Origin: Ancistrus triradiatus
Lineage: Eukaryota > Chordata > Actinopteri > Siluriformes > Loricariidae
NCBI GenBank assembly: GCA_025084515.1
Contig: JAJAGP010000869.1
Coordinates: 1-64,000 of the forward strand
DNA: 64,000 nt
Direction of reading: 5' to 3'
Part shown: piece after piece, positions 1-14,500 of the stretch
Numbering within the stretch: position 1 is the first letter of the stretch
Layout of the letters: each line of letters begins with the position of its first letter
Made by a program: the position numbers and the translations under genes
Notes under the pieces: generated by a model
The model's input: only the letters and a program-made list of their open reading frames with translations
Told to the model about the DNA's origin: nothing
The model's database searches: none

Positions 1-646
1 TCTGCAAAGGGGACAGGACGACTGATCCGTGTTAAGGGAAGAATGAACGGGGCCATGTATCGTGAGATTTTAAGCCAAAACCTCCTTCCATCAGTGAGAG
101 CATTGAAGATGGAACGTGGCTGGGTCTTCCAGCATGACAATGATCCCAAACACACCGCTCGGGCAATGAAGGAGTGGCTCCGTAAAAAGCATTTCAAGGA
201 CCTGGAGTGGCCTAGCCAGTCTGCAGACATCAACCCCATAGAAAATTTGTGGATGGAGTTGAAAGTTCGTGTTGCCCATTGACAGCCCAAAAACATCACT
301 GCTCTAGAGGAGATCTGCATGGAGGAATGGGCCAAAATACCAGCTACAGTGTGTGCCAACCTGGTGAAGACTTACAGGAAACATTTGACCTCTGTCATTG
401 CCAACAAAGGTTATGTTACAAAGTATTGAGCTGAACTTTTGTTAACGACCAAATACTTATTTTCCACCGTAATTTACAATTAAATTCTTTAAAAATCCTA
501 CAATGTGATTTCCTGGATTTTTTTTCTCATTTTGTCTCTCATAGTTGAAGTGTACCTATGATGAAAATTACAGACCTCTCTCATCTTTCTAAGTAGGAGA
601 ACTTGCACAATCAGTGGCTGACTAAATACTTTTTTGCCAAACTGTA
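1..646 (+). mobile_element. Tc1-like transposon, 3' half with transposase C-terminus
   Basis: The element enters from the left edge. Bases 43-282 encode the C-terminal part of a DD34E transposase: the second catalytic Asp lies in FQHDNDPKHTA and the final Glu in the SADINPIENLW block. A single TGA at 280-282 interrupts the frame, which then continues in the same phase to a stop at 427-429 (ALEEICMEEWAKIP region). The 3' terminal inverted repeat ends near 646, in GCCAAACTGTA. The frame is unusually well kept, so the copy looks younger than most others here, but the in-frame stop makes it inactive as it stands. Confidence 0.9.
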
Positions 647-2411
647 ACAAGTCAAAAGTACGCAGTAAATTTAACATTCCTCTCTAAAAGCTCTAGTATT
701 TATCTAACCTTTTTAACTGAGCCTTAATTGCTAGCTTAATTGCATAATTAGAGCTGGTCAATTATCTGTGCAGTTGTGACTTGACAGCTATTGATTGTTA
801 TTTCTGGTACCAGGGCATGTAGCTAATGTCCTTGACTTGATGCTGTTTTGTAAGTCGTGATGATTGTGTTTGAACTGTGTTAATCATTGTGTAGAGATAA
901 GATAAGAAATAATCAGGCTCTTTCATAGCATGCAAAAATAGTGTGAACCAAAGTGTAAACTCAAGTTCAGTTCATGGAATTTTGTCAGTTTAAAGTTGGT
1001 GAGTGCAACTAGGAACTTGAATGAAGCCAGTGTTGGTCCCCATAGTCAAGCATGTTAAGGACATACTACAGGAACTGTGTACACTGTAATGGAATAGATC
1101 GACCAGTGTGTTATCTGTCCTGCCTACCTTTCCTGGTTTAGTGCTGTAGCACACTGAGTATTATACACACAATCATCACTGTGCTACTGATTTGAGTCTG
1201 CAGTTTAAAATATACCTGTACTGACCATTTCAAGTACAACTGTCATATACACCACATGGTCAAATGTATGTGGACACCCAAAAATCATCCATATATGCTT
1301 GTTGAAGTTCTGATTCAATAAGGGATTTCTACATGAACCTACATGCTGAAACAGGAAAAGGCCATGTCCGGCTCTATTAATACTCTAGAATGTCATGTCA
1401 TATTATTAGTACTGCCGAACAATTAGAGTAAGTTTTCAAATTAACTGCACATTGCTCATATCTGACACTAAAGAGACTTTTTTCTTTAAAAAGCACTACA
1501 TAGCATACAAGTGTACAGTGTAGGCTTCAGCAGTATCCATTTATTTCTTTGTAATAAAAATAATAAACACTAAAATCACAATAGCAATACATAGGTTGAT
1601 AATGCTATATAATCTATAGTAGGTAGAATGTAGAGAATAGTGATTATAGGACCATTTCAGACACAAGTACAGGTTCCTCCAATAGTCAAGTAATGGAAAC
1701 GTGTGTTAATAATTTACAGTTAACATGATGTCAGTTGTCACTGTTCAGTATTTATGTTTTTAAGATCAGCTGTACTGGAATTAAAGGGTTTGGTCTCAAC
1801 TTCCATAAACAGATACAGATCTTTATTCCTCCATCATCAAATTAACAGCTGACACTATTTTCAGAAAGGTAGTGTTCACTAAACCCAGATATGATAGTCA
1901 GATTGACAGATCATAGAGCATGTTTACACCCATGCCTAGCAAATCACGTTTGTTTCTTACGCTTGTGAGTGACTCGGTCCATGAAGTTCCTGATAAGCAG
2001 TACTTGTGCTAACTTCCAGAATTTTAAACTCACTAGTGAAAATTGCAGCTGAGGATTGACTACATTTACCTAATGCAGGCTTGTACCTAAGCACCCGTGT
2101 GATAATGTTCTGTGATTGCAGTGGCTTATTGCTTCACAGCTTCTAGAAGTGAAGTCAAGTATTTCTGTTGCTTAAAACGTTGTCATTGTCACTGGTGCAA
2201 TCAGGGAAGTCTTGTGGTACATGTAACCATACAACAGCCAAATTTCTGCATCAAGACATTTGAAATGGGCAAAATTTTTAAGTGTTTATCCCATTTTGAG
2301 GTCTCTGTATTTCTCTGGTACCTTAATATAGTGCCTCCTAAGCCCACACACCTCCAGAGTCCGGTGACAGAAACGTGTAAACCGCTGGGGCGGAGCTCAC
2401 AGTTTAACTCC
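647..2411. other. Upstream region of fgd4, no gene recognised
   Basis: This is AT-rich unique-looking sequence. At about 1249-1340 there is a short stretch (CACATGGTCAAATGTATGTG) like the end of a fish DNA transposon. The frame of fgd4 exon 1 stays open upstream to 2112, so the first coding exon may begin 5' of the ATG with an acceptor near 2118 or 2330, or this may be 5'UTR. No promoter could be placed. Confidence 0.5.
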
Positions 2412-2512
2412 ATGATGGAGGAAGGAGGTGGAGGAGGTGGAGGAGGAGCAGGAGGAACAGGAGGAGCAAAGGGCCGGGTGTCTAACCTCATCAGCCGCTT
2501 TGAAGAGAACAG
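2412..2512 (+). CDS. fgd4: fgd4 coding exon 1: glycine-rich N-terminus
   Basis: Two ATG codons stand in tandem (2412 and 2415); the second has the better context (A at -3, G at +4). A GGA/GGT-rich run gives about 13 glycines among residues 5-19, followed by RVSNLISRFEEN, which matches the KVSDLISRFE motif near the start of mammalian FGD4. The donor is AG/GTACAC. The glycine run is not a feature I know from mammalian FGD4 and looks like expansion of a triplet repeat. Confidence 0.8.
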
Positions 2513-5500
2513 GTACACACATTTTCTCAAATACAGTTCTCTGATTGAGTTCCATTGTATTTATCTAAAAGAGCTTTTCAGTATTGTTGTATATTTGCCA
2601 AAAAAACCTTGACTTGAGAGGGGGTGAACTGGGGGTTGGGAGAAGGGGGTTCAGCAAAGCCAGTCCAGGTATGTTTGTTTCTTGTTCAAGTGGCTTGTTC
2701 AATATTTCATGTGGAATTTAGTACTGGACTTGTGTATATTGCACATATGTCATGCTGGGGGGTAAAGATCCATAGTATTCATTATAGTCCATGTTTTCAG
2801 CTGTTGTTGCACTGAGCTGCCACTAGTGGAAGAGCAGTAATGTGTCTGGTAGTTGTCTTTGTTGTAGTTAAAGGTTCACTCATATTCTGGCAGCTGTCAT
2901 TAAAATACACTCAGTTGGAGAACTCCTGTCTTTCTGACTGTGCCAGGTTCTGTAATTGGCACTGTTCTGAAAACTCCCTCTTTATATAATTCAGGATTTC
3001 CAGCATAGACAGAGCGAGGGCATGTGTTTTAGGGTTAGGATTTTGGATGGAACAATAAAGGGATATGCTCTGTTGGGAGGCTTTTCCCCAGTTGGAATCC
3101 CTTTTTTCCTCCTAATTTGGAAATGTCAAGTCTGGACATCTTCCAAAATGTACATAACCAAACAGAGGACCAGACTAGATGGCCACTGCATCTGCCATCT
3201 TTGCCAGCGGCTGTCTGAGGATCTGCTTTGATGATTCTGGTGTTGGAGGCACCACTGAATCTCACACCGAGTCTCCAACGTGGTGGGCTAAGTTCAAGTA
3301 CTTGTTAAATACCCACCTTCCCAACCCTGCAGTCAACTAGCGCCTCATCCAGGATGCACATTCTTCTGGATTTTTTAAAACTCAGCTGGCTGGAGGAACT
3401 TTATGCAAAACAGTGACGCATATACTACATGGATCTATAAATCAATGAAATGACTGACTTGCATTGTGGAATGCAGTGTGAAAGGTTATCTCTAGCAGCA
3501 CAACCTGTCATCCAAGAATCTTTGGTTTATTGGAAATACCTGTGTTGTCTACATAACTTCATACTTCCATGGTTTAGTAGTTATAGTATGCACAATATGT
3601 CATTCTGAACACAGCTTCTGTCACTTGCTTTGTGCTGTAAGAATAGGCTGTTGGCAGGACATATTTAAGTCTTTTCCTGGTTGTTTGCTGAACATCAATT
3701 TTAAATGAATAGGTTTTAGACGTATACAAAGTCTTACTGAGTCAGTCTGACATTAGCCATGTCTCCTAACAGGTCATGCTATTACTCACTACTACAGTAG
3801 GTGTGAATTTTCAGTGTGTCACCATACCGGAAGAGCCACACAACGCAATCCATCCTTAATTGTGTAAGAAACAATGAGGTAGATGTTGGAAACTAGTTAC
3901 AGCTGTACAGGGAGACCACAAAGAAGCTGACATTGGGTGATTCCCAGGAGCTGCCAAGTACTTGTTAAGAGTAGTGTTGAGAGGAGAGGATATTTAACAA
4001 GAGCAGGAAGGCTTGTAGAATGATATGTGTAAGCTTTATATAATAAAAACAAACGCAATTAGATTACGCTGTCTAAATGGCTGCGTCAGTTTTGTATTTT
4101 CCTCATAGCGTGCCATTTTAGCGAGGTTTGACTGCACCCTACTGGTAGAGCTCAGCTATTATGAGAATGACGTACAGTAAAATTTAGTTTTTGTCGTCAG
4201 CCCTGCTTCAAAATGGACGTATTCAACCTTTTGAATTGTTCTTTGAGCTTCATCTCATATGCTAGCAGCTAATACTTGCATGCTCGTTTCTTCATTCATG
4301 TAGTTTTATAGGTCGGCCTCTAGAGCCAGTGGATTCCTCTTTTCTGTTTTTCACTTCAAATTAACACTCCTATTCAATTCTGTTTTGGTGACTTTAACAT
4401 ACATTAGGTCAGGTTTTATATTTATGTGAAAGCAAAGTCAATTTCAGCTCTAGCATAGCTCATAACCTTCAGTCTTCATATTAAAGTGACTCATAACTAT
4501 ATACACACTGAGCATGCTAAGCCAGCAAAACTTACCTGCTGAGTACAAGAGAACCTACAGCGACTCTTTTACTGGACTAAATAATGCTTATCCACATCGT
4601 ATTCTCCATGTGTATTTTTTATTTATTATATATATTGTCTTATTTGTTTTTTTTTTTTTAAAAGAGTTTTATATTCTCTCATTTTATTATACTCTTCATA
4701 TATAAGTACTCTCTTTAATTGACTAAACTCTATATTATTGTATTTTATTTATTATATTTTATATGTGCACACACTTGGGCACTTTAGAGACACCAGTTGA
4801 CATACCACATGTCTTTGGAATGTGGAACAAAGTACCTAGAGAAAACCCACATGTACATGGGGAGAACATGCAAACTTCACAGAGGCAAACAATGTAACCA
4901 GGGATGTCTAGCACTGTGAGGTAACAGCACCAAACATTTGTAACCACCGTTCCTTCCTCAGAAATACTTCTTTTTTTCTAGGCAGGAAATTGTGACCCTT
5001 GTAATGCACTAATTCGGCCCAAAGTAGGTCAACAGAAAATGCTCTTCAATCATTCATAAATCTTAATTACTCAATCATACAGCAATAATTTTTTCAGATT
5101 CATGCTGTCATGGTTTTATTGGCAATCTGTTTATCATCTGAAACCAGCAAGCTAAAGATAATGATATCTATGCTATAAATACACAGACACATGCGTGTAC
5201 ATCCTGTTTGTGCTGTAGGTCCGCTGACGCAGTTCTTATGCTTTGTGTAGGTGTCTTTTTATTGTGCCACTGCCCTCAAAATTTCCTGAAGCAAGCTCTA
5301 AAACAATGAAAACCTACAAGAATGGCACTAGCAGTAGCTGAAGGGTCTTAAGAAGACCACTCGCTTAAAGAATGTTTCAATTATTTTTGTTTGTTTGGGT
5401 TTGTTTTCTATTTTGTTTCATAAAATGAAGTTCAACATTGCTGATAAATGGGAGTCACTGTCTCATTTCTCTATAGTAATAGTTTAATTATTATATTACA

Positions 5501-8500
5501 TAAAATGTCTTATCTGATGTCTTATCTGAGACTTTTTTTTTACACCAGAAACCCCTATAACTGTAAGAACTGTACATGACCTAGTGTGGTGCAATGGTCT
5601 GCACCACCCTGAGGTCCTACTATGCAACCCTGTACAGGAAAAGGCTGTCTGCAGGTGGGCCATAGACTGGGAAGCAGCTGGAGGATATAGGTTTTTTATG
5701 GGTGTGCGTTTAAACTGTTCTCAGGGTTGCCATAATTTCTACTCTGGCTCCTTTGTTGTGAGATTCCTGTATGCAACTGGATACAGTTTAGATCTGCTAT
5801 TCTTAAATCACATCCCTAGAGATACTTCTGAATAAAATGTAGTTGAAGCATGTTTCAATTTACATTTGTTTTATGTTTTACCTTCAAGATGTAGAACTCG
5901 TAAGCAGTCATCCATGACGTTGTTTTTTCACTGGGTTGATGAGGTGACATCACCAGATTTTCCTAGTCCTAAAAGTAGATAAAAAAGAACCCAGTTAAAC
6001 AAATGAGACAAAAATATTATACTTGGGCATTTATATATTGAGGGAAATGATCCAATATTACATATTAGTGAGTGGCAAAAGTATGTGAACCTCTAGGATT
6101 AGCAGTGAAATTGGAGGCAGGTGTTTTTAATCAATGGGATGACAATCAGGTGTGAGTGGGCACCCTGTTTTATTTAAAGTACAGGGATCTATCAAAGTCT
6201 GCTCTTCACAACACGTGTTTGTGGAAGTGTATCATGGCACGAACAAAGGAGATTTCTGAGAGAAAAGAGTTGTTGATGCTCATCAGGCTGGAAAAGGTTA
6301 CAAAACCATCTCTAAAGAGTTTGGACTCCACCAATCCACAGTCAGACAGATTGTGTACAAATGGAGGAAATTCAAGACCATTGTTACCCTCCCCAGGAGT
6401 GGTCAGCCAGCATAGACCACTCCAAGAGCAAGGCGTGTAATAGTTGGTGAGGTCACAAAGGGCAACAGAGTAACTTCTAAGCAACTGAAGGCCTCTCACA
6501 TTGGCTAATATTAATGTTCATGAGTCCACCATCAGAGGAACACTAAACAACAATGCTGTGCATGGCAGGGTTGCAAGGAGAAATCCACCACTCTCCAAAA
6601 AGAACATTGCTGCTCGTCTGCAGTTTGCTAAAGATCACGTGGACAAGCCAGAAGGCTACTGGAAGAATGTTTTGTGGATGGATGAGACCAAAATAGAACT
6701 TTTTGGTTTAAAAGAAAAGCGTTATGTTTGGAGAAGGAAACGAAACGATGCATTCCAGCATAAGAACCTTATCCCATCTGTGAAACATGGTGGTGGTTTA
6801 GTATCATGGTTTGGGCCCTGTTTTGCTGCATCTGGGCCAGGATGGCTTGCCATCATTGATGGAACAATGAATTCTGAATTTATATCAGCGATGTAATTGG
6901 TAAGAAGAATAAAGCTAATGTTTATGGAATGGCCAGTCAAAGTCCTGACCTTAATCCAATCGAAATGTTGTAGAAGGACCTGAAGTGAGCAAGAGCAGTT
7001 AATGTGAGGAAACCCACCAACATCCCAGAGCTGAAGCTGTTCTGTACGGAGGAATGGGCTAAAATTCCTCCAAGCCGGTGTGCAGGACTGATCAACAGCT
7101 ACAGGAAACGTTTAGCTGCACAGGGGGTCACAGCAGATACTGAAAGTAAAGAGTCACATACTTTTGCCACTCACTAATGTAATATTGGATCATTTTCCTC
7201 AGTAAAATAAATGACTAAGTATAATGTTTCTGTCTCATTTGTTTAACTGGGGTCTCTTTATCTACTTTTAGGACTTGTGTGAAAATCAGATGATGTTTTA
7301 GGTCATATTTATGCAGAAATATAGACAATTCTAAAGGCTTCACAAACTTTCAAGCACCACTGTAACTTATGATGAATGTGTTGGAACATATCCCCAACAC
7401 TTTTCCTAAAGTAAAACACTCCTTCAGTGTTCTGCGTTCTATAGAAACATGCATCGTGCATTATGATAACTAGTTTGACGCACATCTCATTAAAGGATTA
7501 CGCCTCCAAATAATGCATTGGTACATATTTGGTGAATGTGTGTGCTACTTATAGTCATAATAACTAGTTCACCTGTGTGTTTTAGAAACTCCTAAGCGGT
7601 AATTCATGACTTCCTGTTTTCTTACAGTATGGGCATGAAGTATGAGAAGCCCTCCGCTAGATGACCTTTGTCACACTTCAGCAGCAGATATGTTTTTGAT
7701 CCTCCCTTTATTTTGTAACTTGTGCTTGTGCAGTTATTGTAGTAGCTGAAATATACACGACTGGTGTGCGTAATGAAGTAGGACAGCAGGCTGTCTCCTG
7801 GGACGTTGAGCAGTTGTGCCTCTCCTACCTATTTCTGTTTCTCATCCTCCTCTTCCCCTTTTCTTTCAGCCCTCTCCTGACCTGTACGCTCTCATATCCT
7901 CTACTAACACCAGAAACACGCATGCGCATGTCTCTCTCTCTCTCTCTGTCTCTCTCTCTCACATATACACACACACATACACACACAAGCATAGATACAC
8001 AGCGCTGCCCTACATGATAGAGGAAGTTTGTGAAGCGACAATGGTATATTTTTAACTCTTGACACATTTCCACACATGCTCTTGCAGGTTTTCACATTTG
8101 CTACACAAGGGAGCCACTGTAAGGGACTTTACTGATTGGTGAAAGGACACTAACTACCTCTGACCTACCTTGTCCTTCTGTCTATCTCGCAGCCATACAG
8201 ACGGCAGGAAGGAGAGCTCTCCTGTGAAGCAGACTGCCAAACCTGCTAAGTACAGCCCGGTACACAAGGGCCGCGAAAAACAGCTGGAGACTAAAGAGGA
8301 GGCACAGGACACCAGCACAGACAGTGCAGGCAACACTAGTCATGTCCACATGCCGTCTGCCAATGGGATATTAGGTCAGATGGACAGAAATGCCAAAGAC
8401 AGCGCAAGCGTGAGCCCTGACAGCCAGCCGCTGCCGAATGGAAGCATAGGGGAGCAGAATTTGGATGAGGATGTGTCTCACAGGGTGATCGAGGAGCCTA

Positions 8501-11500
8501 CGATACAGGGCGAAAGCAGAACAGAGAAGACAGAGAATGAGGCCAGTACCGAAGGCAGGAGTATGGAACATAAGGTGGGTGCACATCTAACATCATTCAT
8601 TTTGTCAGTAAATATCGGTGTCTATGCTGCAGGTTAAGAATGGTGCTTAACAGTGATTCAACACTGCATGCTAAATTATGATACTCTATTTACTATAGAA
8701 CATTACACAACCCACAGTTAGCACCAACATTATACACACCTATGGTAAAGATGAGTAAAAGTTGTAAAGGTATTTAAGAAGTGTTATTCATGAGCTCAAA
8801 CTGACACTGAAAATATAAGAGAAATGTAATCTTCAGTTAAAATATATTTTTTATTTAAAAACAATTGGGCACTGGATATGAAACAAACTTTAAAATGTCA
8901 ATTTCCTGTCCATTGTTAGAGCAGTAATTAAGAATAATTAATGATGCTGCCTGGAAGAGGACACATGAATATTTTAAACCAAAAACAGCATGACGTAATT
9001 AAAGAAGTCCACAATTCTGTAAGGGTCACAGTTGGAGATTAAAAAAAATGAGGATCAGGTCTTCAAATCTACTATTAGACACCTGAGACAACAAACTATG
9101 TGGAAGCCATTACAAAAGAAATCCTTCTCTTTTAGCTAACCACAAATGTAAACACAGACAGTTCATTAAATGTCTCTGGAACCTCTACTCAAAAAAGGCA
9201 CCATGGTCAGAAGTGAGAAATGGAACTTTCTGCCAGCAAACACAATTTAGCGTGAAAATAAACTGTTAACTGTGTGTGGCATGGCCATTTTCATGCTCTT
9301 GTTAGTATAGATGTGAGTTTTAAATTCAACTCTGCTGACTGCCTCTAGGAGTAATCTACAACTGGACTAGATCTTTTAGCAGGACAATGTTCCAAAACAT
9401 GCATCCAAGTCTGAACCACAAATTAAGCTTTTAACATGTCTGACACAATGGGTTTAGATCTGTGGGACATTTTTAGGGAGCCCTTTACTTGGAGGGTCAC
9501 CAACATCATGAACTCATGAAGAAGTAAAGATTTAGTAATGCGTCATGTTCTACCTTAATTACTACATGGATGAATATATTGCTCCTGCATGAAGGCATGC
9601 ATGAGACATGCTCACTTTATACATATTCATGATGAGTCATGATGTATTACATGTATGAGTTATTACTCACTCATGAAATACTGCGTGAATTAATGCTATT
9701 TCAGGTACCCTTAAAGTAAAGTGTTACCTTTTTTAGACTTCTTAGTGATCTCCCCATTACTCTTGGGTGGCCATACACCTGCTTTTTCCTCATTTATTGG
9801 GAGGAAGTAATGAAGCGCCCGGCTGGGATTTCAAATTTGCCTAACACGTCCAGGATTCTTGTTGACATTTGCCTTCTACACCATGTTTCACATTTCTTTG
9901 ATTCTTCACTTTAGGTTTCGTCTTTGCATTTGCAATTGATCGATTATGTACACTCCCTGCACATTCATAGGTCAATCTGCTTCTCAGTCGTTACCCTTGC
10001 GTAAGGACATGCACCCCACATCAACAGCCAAAGGTTATGTGAGGCAACTGATACTTTGTTTTGTTTTTTGTCTATGAAAATGAAAAGAAATAACATTATA
10101 GAAAATAAGGTAAAAGTCTGAATTTTTATTTATGTAAACTATGGTACACTTTAATACAATTCAAGACACTTACATGTATGTGCACACATGAGTTTTGTTG
10201 TCCTCTTTAAATTATGAATAAACACAGAATGTTAGTGAAATAGTTAAGGCTGTTTGCATATTTGTCACACTTAAGTGTTTCGGGAACATCAAACGAATTT
10301 AAATATTAGTCAAAGACAACACAAGTAAACACAAAATGCAGGTTTTAAATGAAGGTGTTTATTATTAAAGGAGAAAAAAAATCCAAACCTACATGGCCCT
10401 GTGTGAAAACGTGATTGCCCCCCTGGATTATCACACCTGAGTTCACTGTCTCTAGCCACACCCAGGCCTGATTATTGCCCACCTGTTCTCAATCAGGACA
10501 TCACTTAAATAGGACCTGCCTGACAAAGTGAAGTACACCAAAAGATCCTTAAAAGCTACACATCATGCCGAGATCCAAAGAAATTCAGGAACAATTGAGA
10601 AAGAAAGGAATTGAGATCTGTCAGTCTGGAAAGGGTTATAAAGCCATTTCTAAAGCTTTGAGACTCCAGCGAACCACAGTGAGAGCCATTATCCACAAAT
10701 GGTGAAGACATGGAACAGTGATGAACCTTCCCAGGAGTGGCCGACCGGCCAAAATCATCCCAAGAGCGCAGCGACGACTCGTGTAAGAGGTCACAAAAGA
10801 CCCCACAACAACATCTAAAGAACTGCAGGCCTCACTTGTCTCAGTTAAGGTCAGTGTTCATGCCTCCACTATAAGACAGAGTTTGGGCAAAAATGGCCTG
10901 CATGGCAGAGTTCCAAGAAGAAAACACCTGCTAAGCAAAAAGAACATTAAAGCTCGCCTCAATTTTTCCAGAACACATCTTGATGATCCCAAGACTTTTG
11001 GGAAAACATTCTGTGGACTGATGAGATAAAAGTTGAACTCTTTGGAAAGTGTGTCCCATTACATCTGGCATAAAAGTAACACAGCATTTCAGAAAAAGAA
11101 CATTATAGCAACAGTACAATATGGTGGTGGTAGTGTGATGGTCTGGGGCTGTTTTGCTGCTTCAGGACATGGAAGACTTGCTGTGATAAATGGAACTGTG
11201 AATTCTGCAGTCTTTCTATTTAAATTGGTTTGATGTTCCGAAACACTTAAGTGTGACAAACAGGCAAAAACAAATAGGACATCAGGAAGGGGGCAAACAC
11301 TTTTTCACACCACTGTACATTGAACCATGTTTAGCTAATTTGTTCACCATGCACACCTTTCAAAGACAAGAATAACAATAAACTTGGGTCATATAATAAC
11401 GATTAGAAATAGCATTTTTAAACACCTGTGTCACTGCTGGACTGAAAACAGTCCACCAACCAAAACTGTCTAGTCGCCAGCATCCTGTAAGCAGCATCCT

Positions 11501-14500
11501 GTTAGCCCTGATGAAGAATTAAAGGATGACTAACACACCAACTGTAAAACAACACATGAGCCACTGTTTCTAACTTTACATCTACAAGATGGAACATTTG
11601 GCACTGTATTGTGTGTCTGATTCAGTTGTACCAGCACAACACACACTAACACATCAGTGTCACTGCAGTCACCACCATTGGAGAACAGAGTTGAGGGGAA
11701 TAACAATGTAGAGAAACAGATGGACTGCAGTCTGTAATTGTAGAACTATAAAATGTATCTAAATGATACGTGGAACTGATAAAATGAAGTGTGAAAAGAG
11801 GTGTACGTAATGAAGTGATTAGTGAGTGTACACCTCTTTCAGTAGCATCTAGGAGACTATACTCACTGCTTCACCTAAAATTAGTTGTTAACAAATCAGG
11901 AAACTTGGCAGCATGGTGTCACAAGTGTCGTCACTTCACAGCTCCAGAGATCCCCAGTTTGCTTGAGGGATTTGCATGTTCTAATCGTTTCTGCCTGGTT
12001 TTTTCGGGTACTCTGGTTTCTTCCCACATTCCAAACCATGTGTTTGATCAGTTGCTGTCTCTAAAGTGTCCCAGTGTGAGAGACAGCGTATGCATGTGTC
12101 CTGTGATGGAAATGTGTAGAGTTGATTTCGCTTTCGTTTGACCCACCCAGGCTTCCGTCACTCACAGAACGGTTTGTTATGCAGAAATGGCAGCTGAAGC
12201 AAAATCAACGTTAAGCTATAGTGAACTTGGTGGAAAATAATTCATTGTCATAAGAAATAAGAAAAAAAAGTGTAGAAACATCCCTTTATAATTTAATGTA
12301 CATGAAATATATAGAAGGTTCTTGGAAATGGCTTTTTCTGTCCATGTCCTCATTATTTCTGCTTTTCTTTTGCTCCAGGTCAGAAAGGCTCATTCACTTT
12401 GAAATACTGAAAGAAATATGTAAAAAAGTGCATCTTTAAGTTCTTATAATTGACTGTCATTGAGAAAAAAAACTTAAACAAATAAAAATAACATGGTGAG
12501 AAATTGGCAGTCAGGCTTTCTGTTTTTAATAACAGTAAAATGGTAAGGCTTATTATTGGAATATAAATACAATGCAATGTACTCTAAAATAATATAATTA
12601 ATAAAATAATAGATTACCAACGGTGAATAGTATTGTAGTATATAGTATATTATTAATATAGTATATTTGGATATGTGTATGATAAATTAAAGAGCTTCAA
12701 AAGTGAAATAAGCACACTATCTGACTTTGGTATGGAAAATGGTATTGAATTTCAATATTTTTCAAAGTATCGTATCGAAGTTGAAATTCTCAGTATCATG
12801 ACAACACTAGTGGACAGAAATATAATTTGCTGCCTAATAATTGCACACACTAATAATAACACCTGAGAAAGACAAAAGCTTCTATATTAAACATCTGTTT
12901 ATGTAAAATAAAGTTTTGGATTCACTGTTAGCATAGTTTCTGTTCAGCTGTACATTTGATCTTTGGGAAGCCTAATTGCCTGTAATATTATTGTCAAATA
13001 ATTGTGCAAGGACTGTAGCGAATCCTCGTAGAGAAATTAGAGTGAAATTAATATTCAAGACCTTAAATTTGTACTGCTTTACCAGATCACATGGACTGCC
13101 TTGCATGTATGAAATATGATCATTTGTTGCCTTTTCCTATTGCAAGTCATTATTTGTAATGAAAACAGTGCGTCAGTGCATTAACCTGATTCTGATGCAA
13201 TAAATAGGGGAAACCCTGTACAATCAGATGCTTTCTAATTACTAGAGCTGTAACTACTGCTATATACAGGGAGTCTATGAAGTCTCACTTGTGCTTTGTA
13301 TTGTGCCGACACGCATACATTGAATAGATGTGATGTGGATAAAACATGGGCTCCTTGTGCTTCGTATAAATCTGGAAACAGCTTCTTGTACGTTGGTTAG
13401 TGAATGCATTTTTTTAAAGTGGGACTTGCTTTATAGACGTCCGATTTTTTTTAGTGTAATTCACAGAAGCAAAAAGCAATAATAAAAAAATCCTGAGCAT
13501 GGTATTTAATCCGCAATCCAGTGTTCTGGATAAGTGTTAGACTTTTGGTGTAGCATTTTGCTGTTTGGTGCATCACTAGTTAAATTCTTTACATGTCTAT
13601 CGTGCCTGTTCATATCGACCTTGACAGCCAGGCAGTAAATCATTGTGGCCTAATTAGTGATCTCTGTTATTTTAGCCAGGTTCATAATATGAAAACCATA
13701 GGCATCACAACTTACAGTTGCAGGTAGTAGACACTTCCTAAATGTTAAGGCTGAAACTGAAACCTCAGAACTGTAACTGTCAGTCTAAGTGGTCTGCTTC
13801 CCTTCTACAGTGGTGCCTCAGAACACTTCGGATTTTCTCTGTTTCTGCATGCGTATGACCTAAAACATCATCAGATTTTCACACAAGTAATAAATGTGGA
13901 TAATGAGAACCCAATATAAACAAACAAGACAAAAAATATTAAACTTATTTACTTATTGAGGAAAAATCCAGTATTACATATCTGTGAGTGGCAAAAGTAT
14001 CTGAACCTTTGCTCAATCCAGGTCCTTTCACAATATTTCTATTGAATTAAGGTCAGGAGTTTTGGAATTCAATTCCAAAATGTTGAATTTATTATTCTTT
14101 GGTAGCATGACTTGAGTGCTTAGGGTTGTTGTCTTGCTACATGTCCCACTTCTCCTGAAATACAGTTCACGTACAGATGTCCTGACATTTTCCATTACAA
14201 TTTGCTGGTATACTTCAGAACTCAGTGTTCCATCAATGATAGAGGGCGTCACGGTGGCACAGCGTTTCGCGTGATCACCTCACAGCTGTGTGGCCGTGTC
14301 TGGGTGGGTTTACTCTGAGTACTCCAGTTTCCTCCCACAGTCCAAGTACATGAATTAGGTTAATTGATTATGCTCAGTTGGCCAAATCTGAGTATGTATG
14401 ACTGATTGCCATTGATGCTGGTAGCGATGTTAAATAAACCAATTTAACAAAGGAAACCATCAATGATAGCATGCCATCTTGCCCCAGATGTAGGTAACAC

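Noticed and set aside
5584..5835. 83-codon ORF in fgd4 intron 1
   Set aside because: No domain, no conserved motif and no promoter or splice signals.
6501..6896. 131-codon ORF as a possible host gene
   Set aside because: It is the middle part of a Tc1 transposase between matching inverted repeats.
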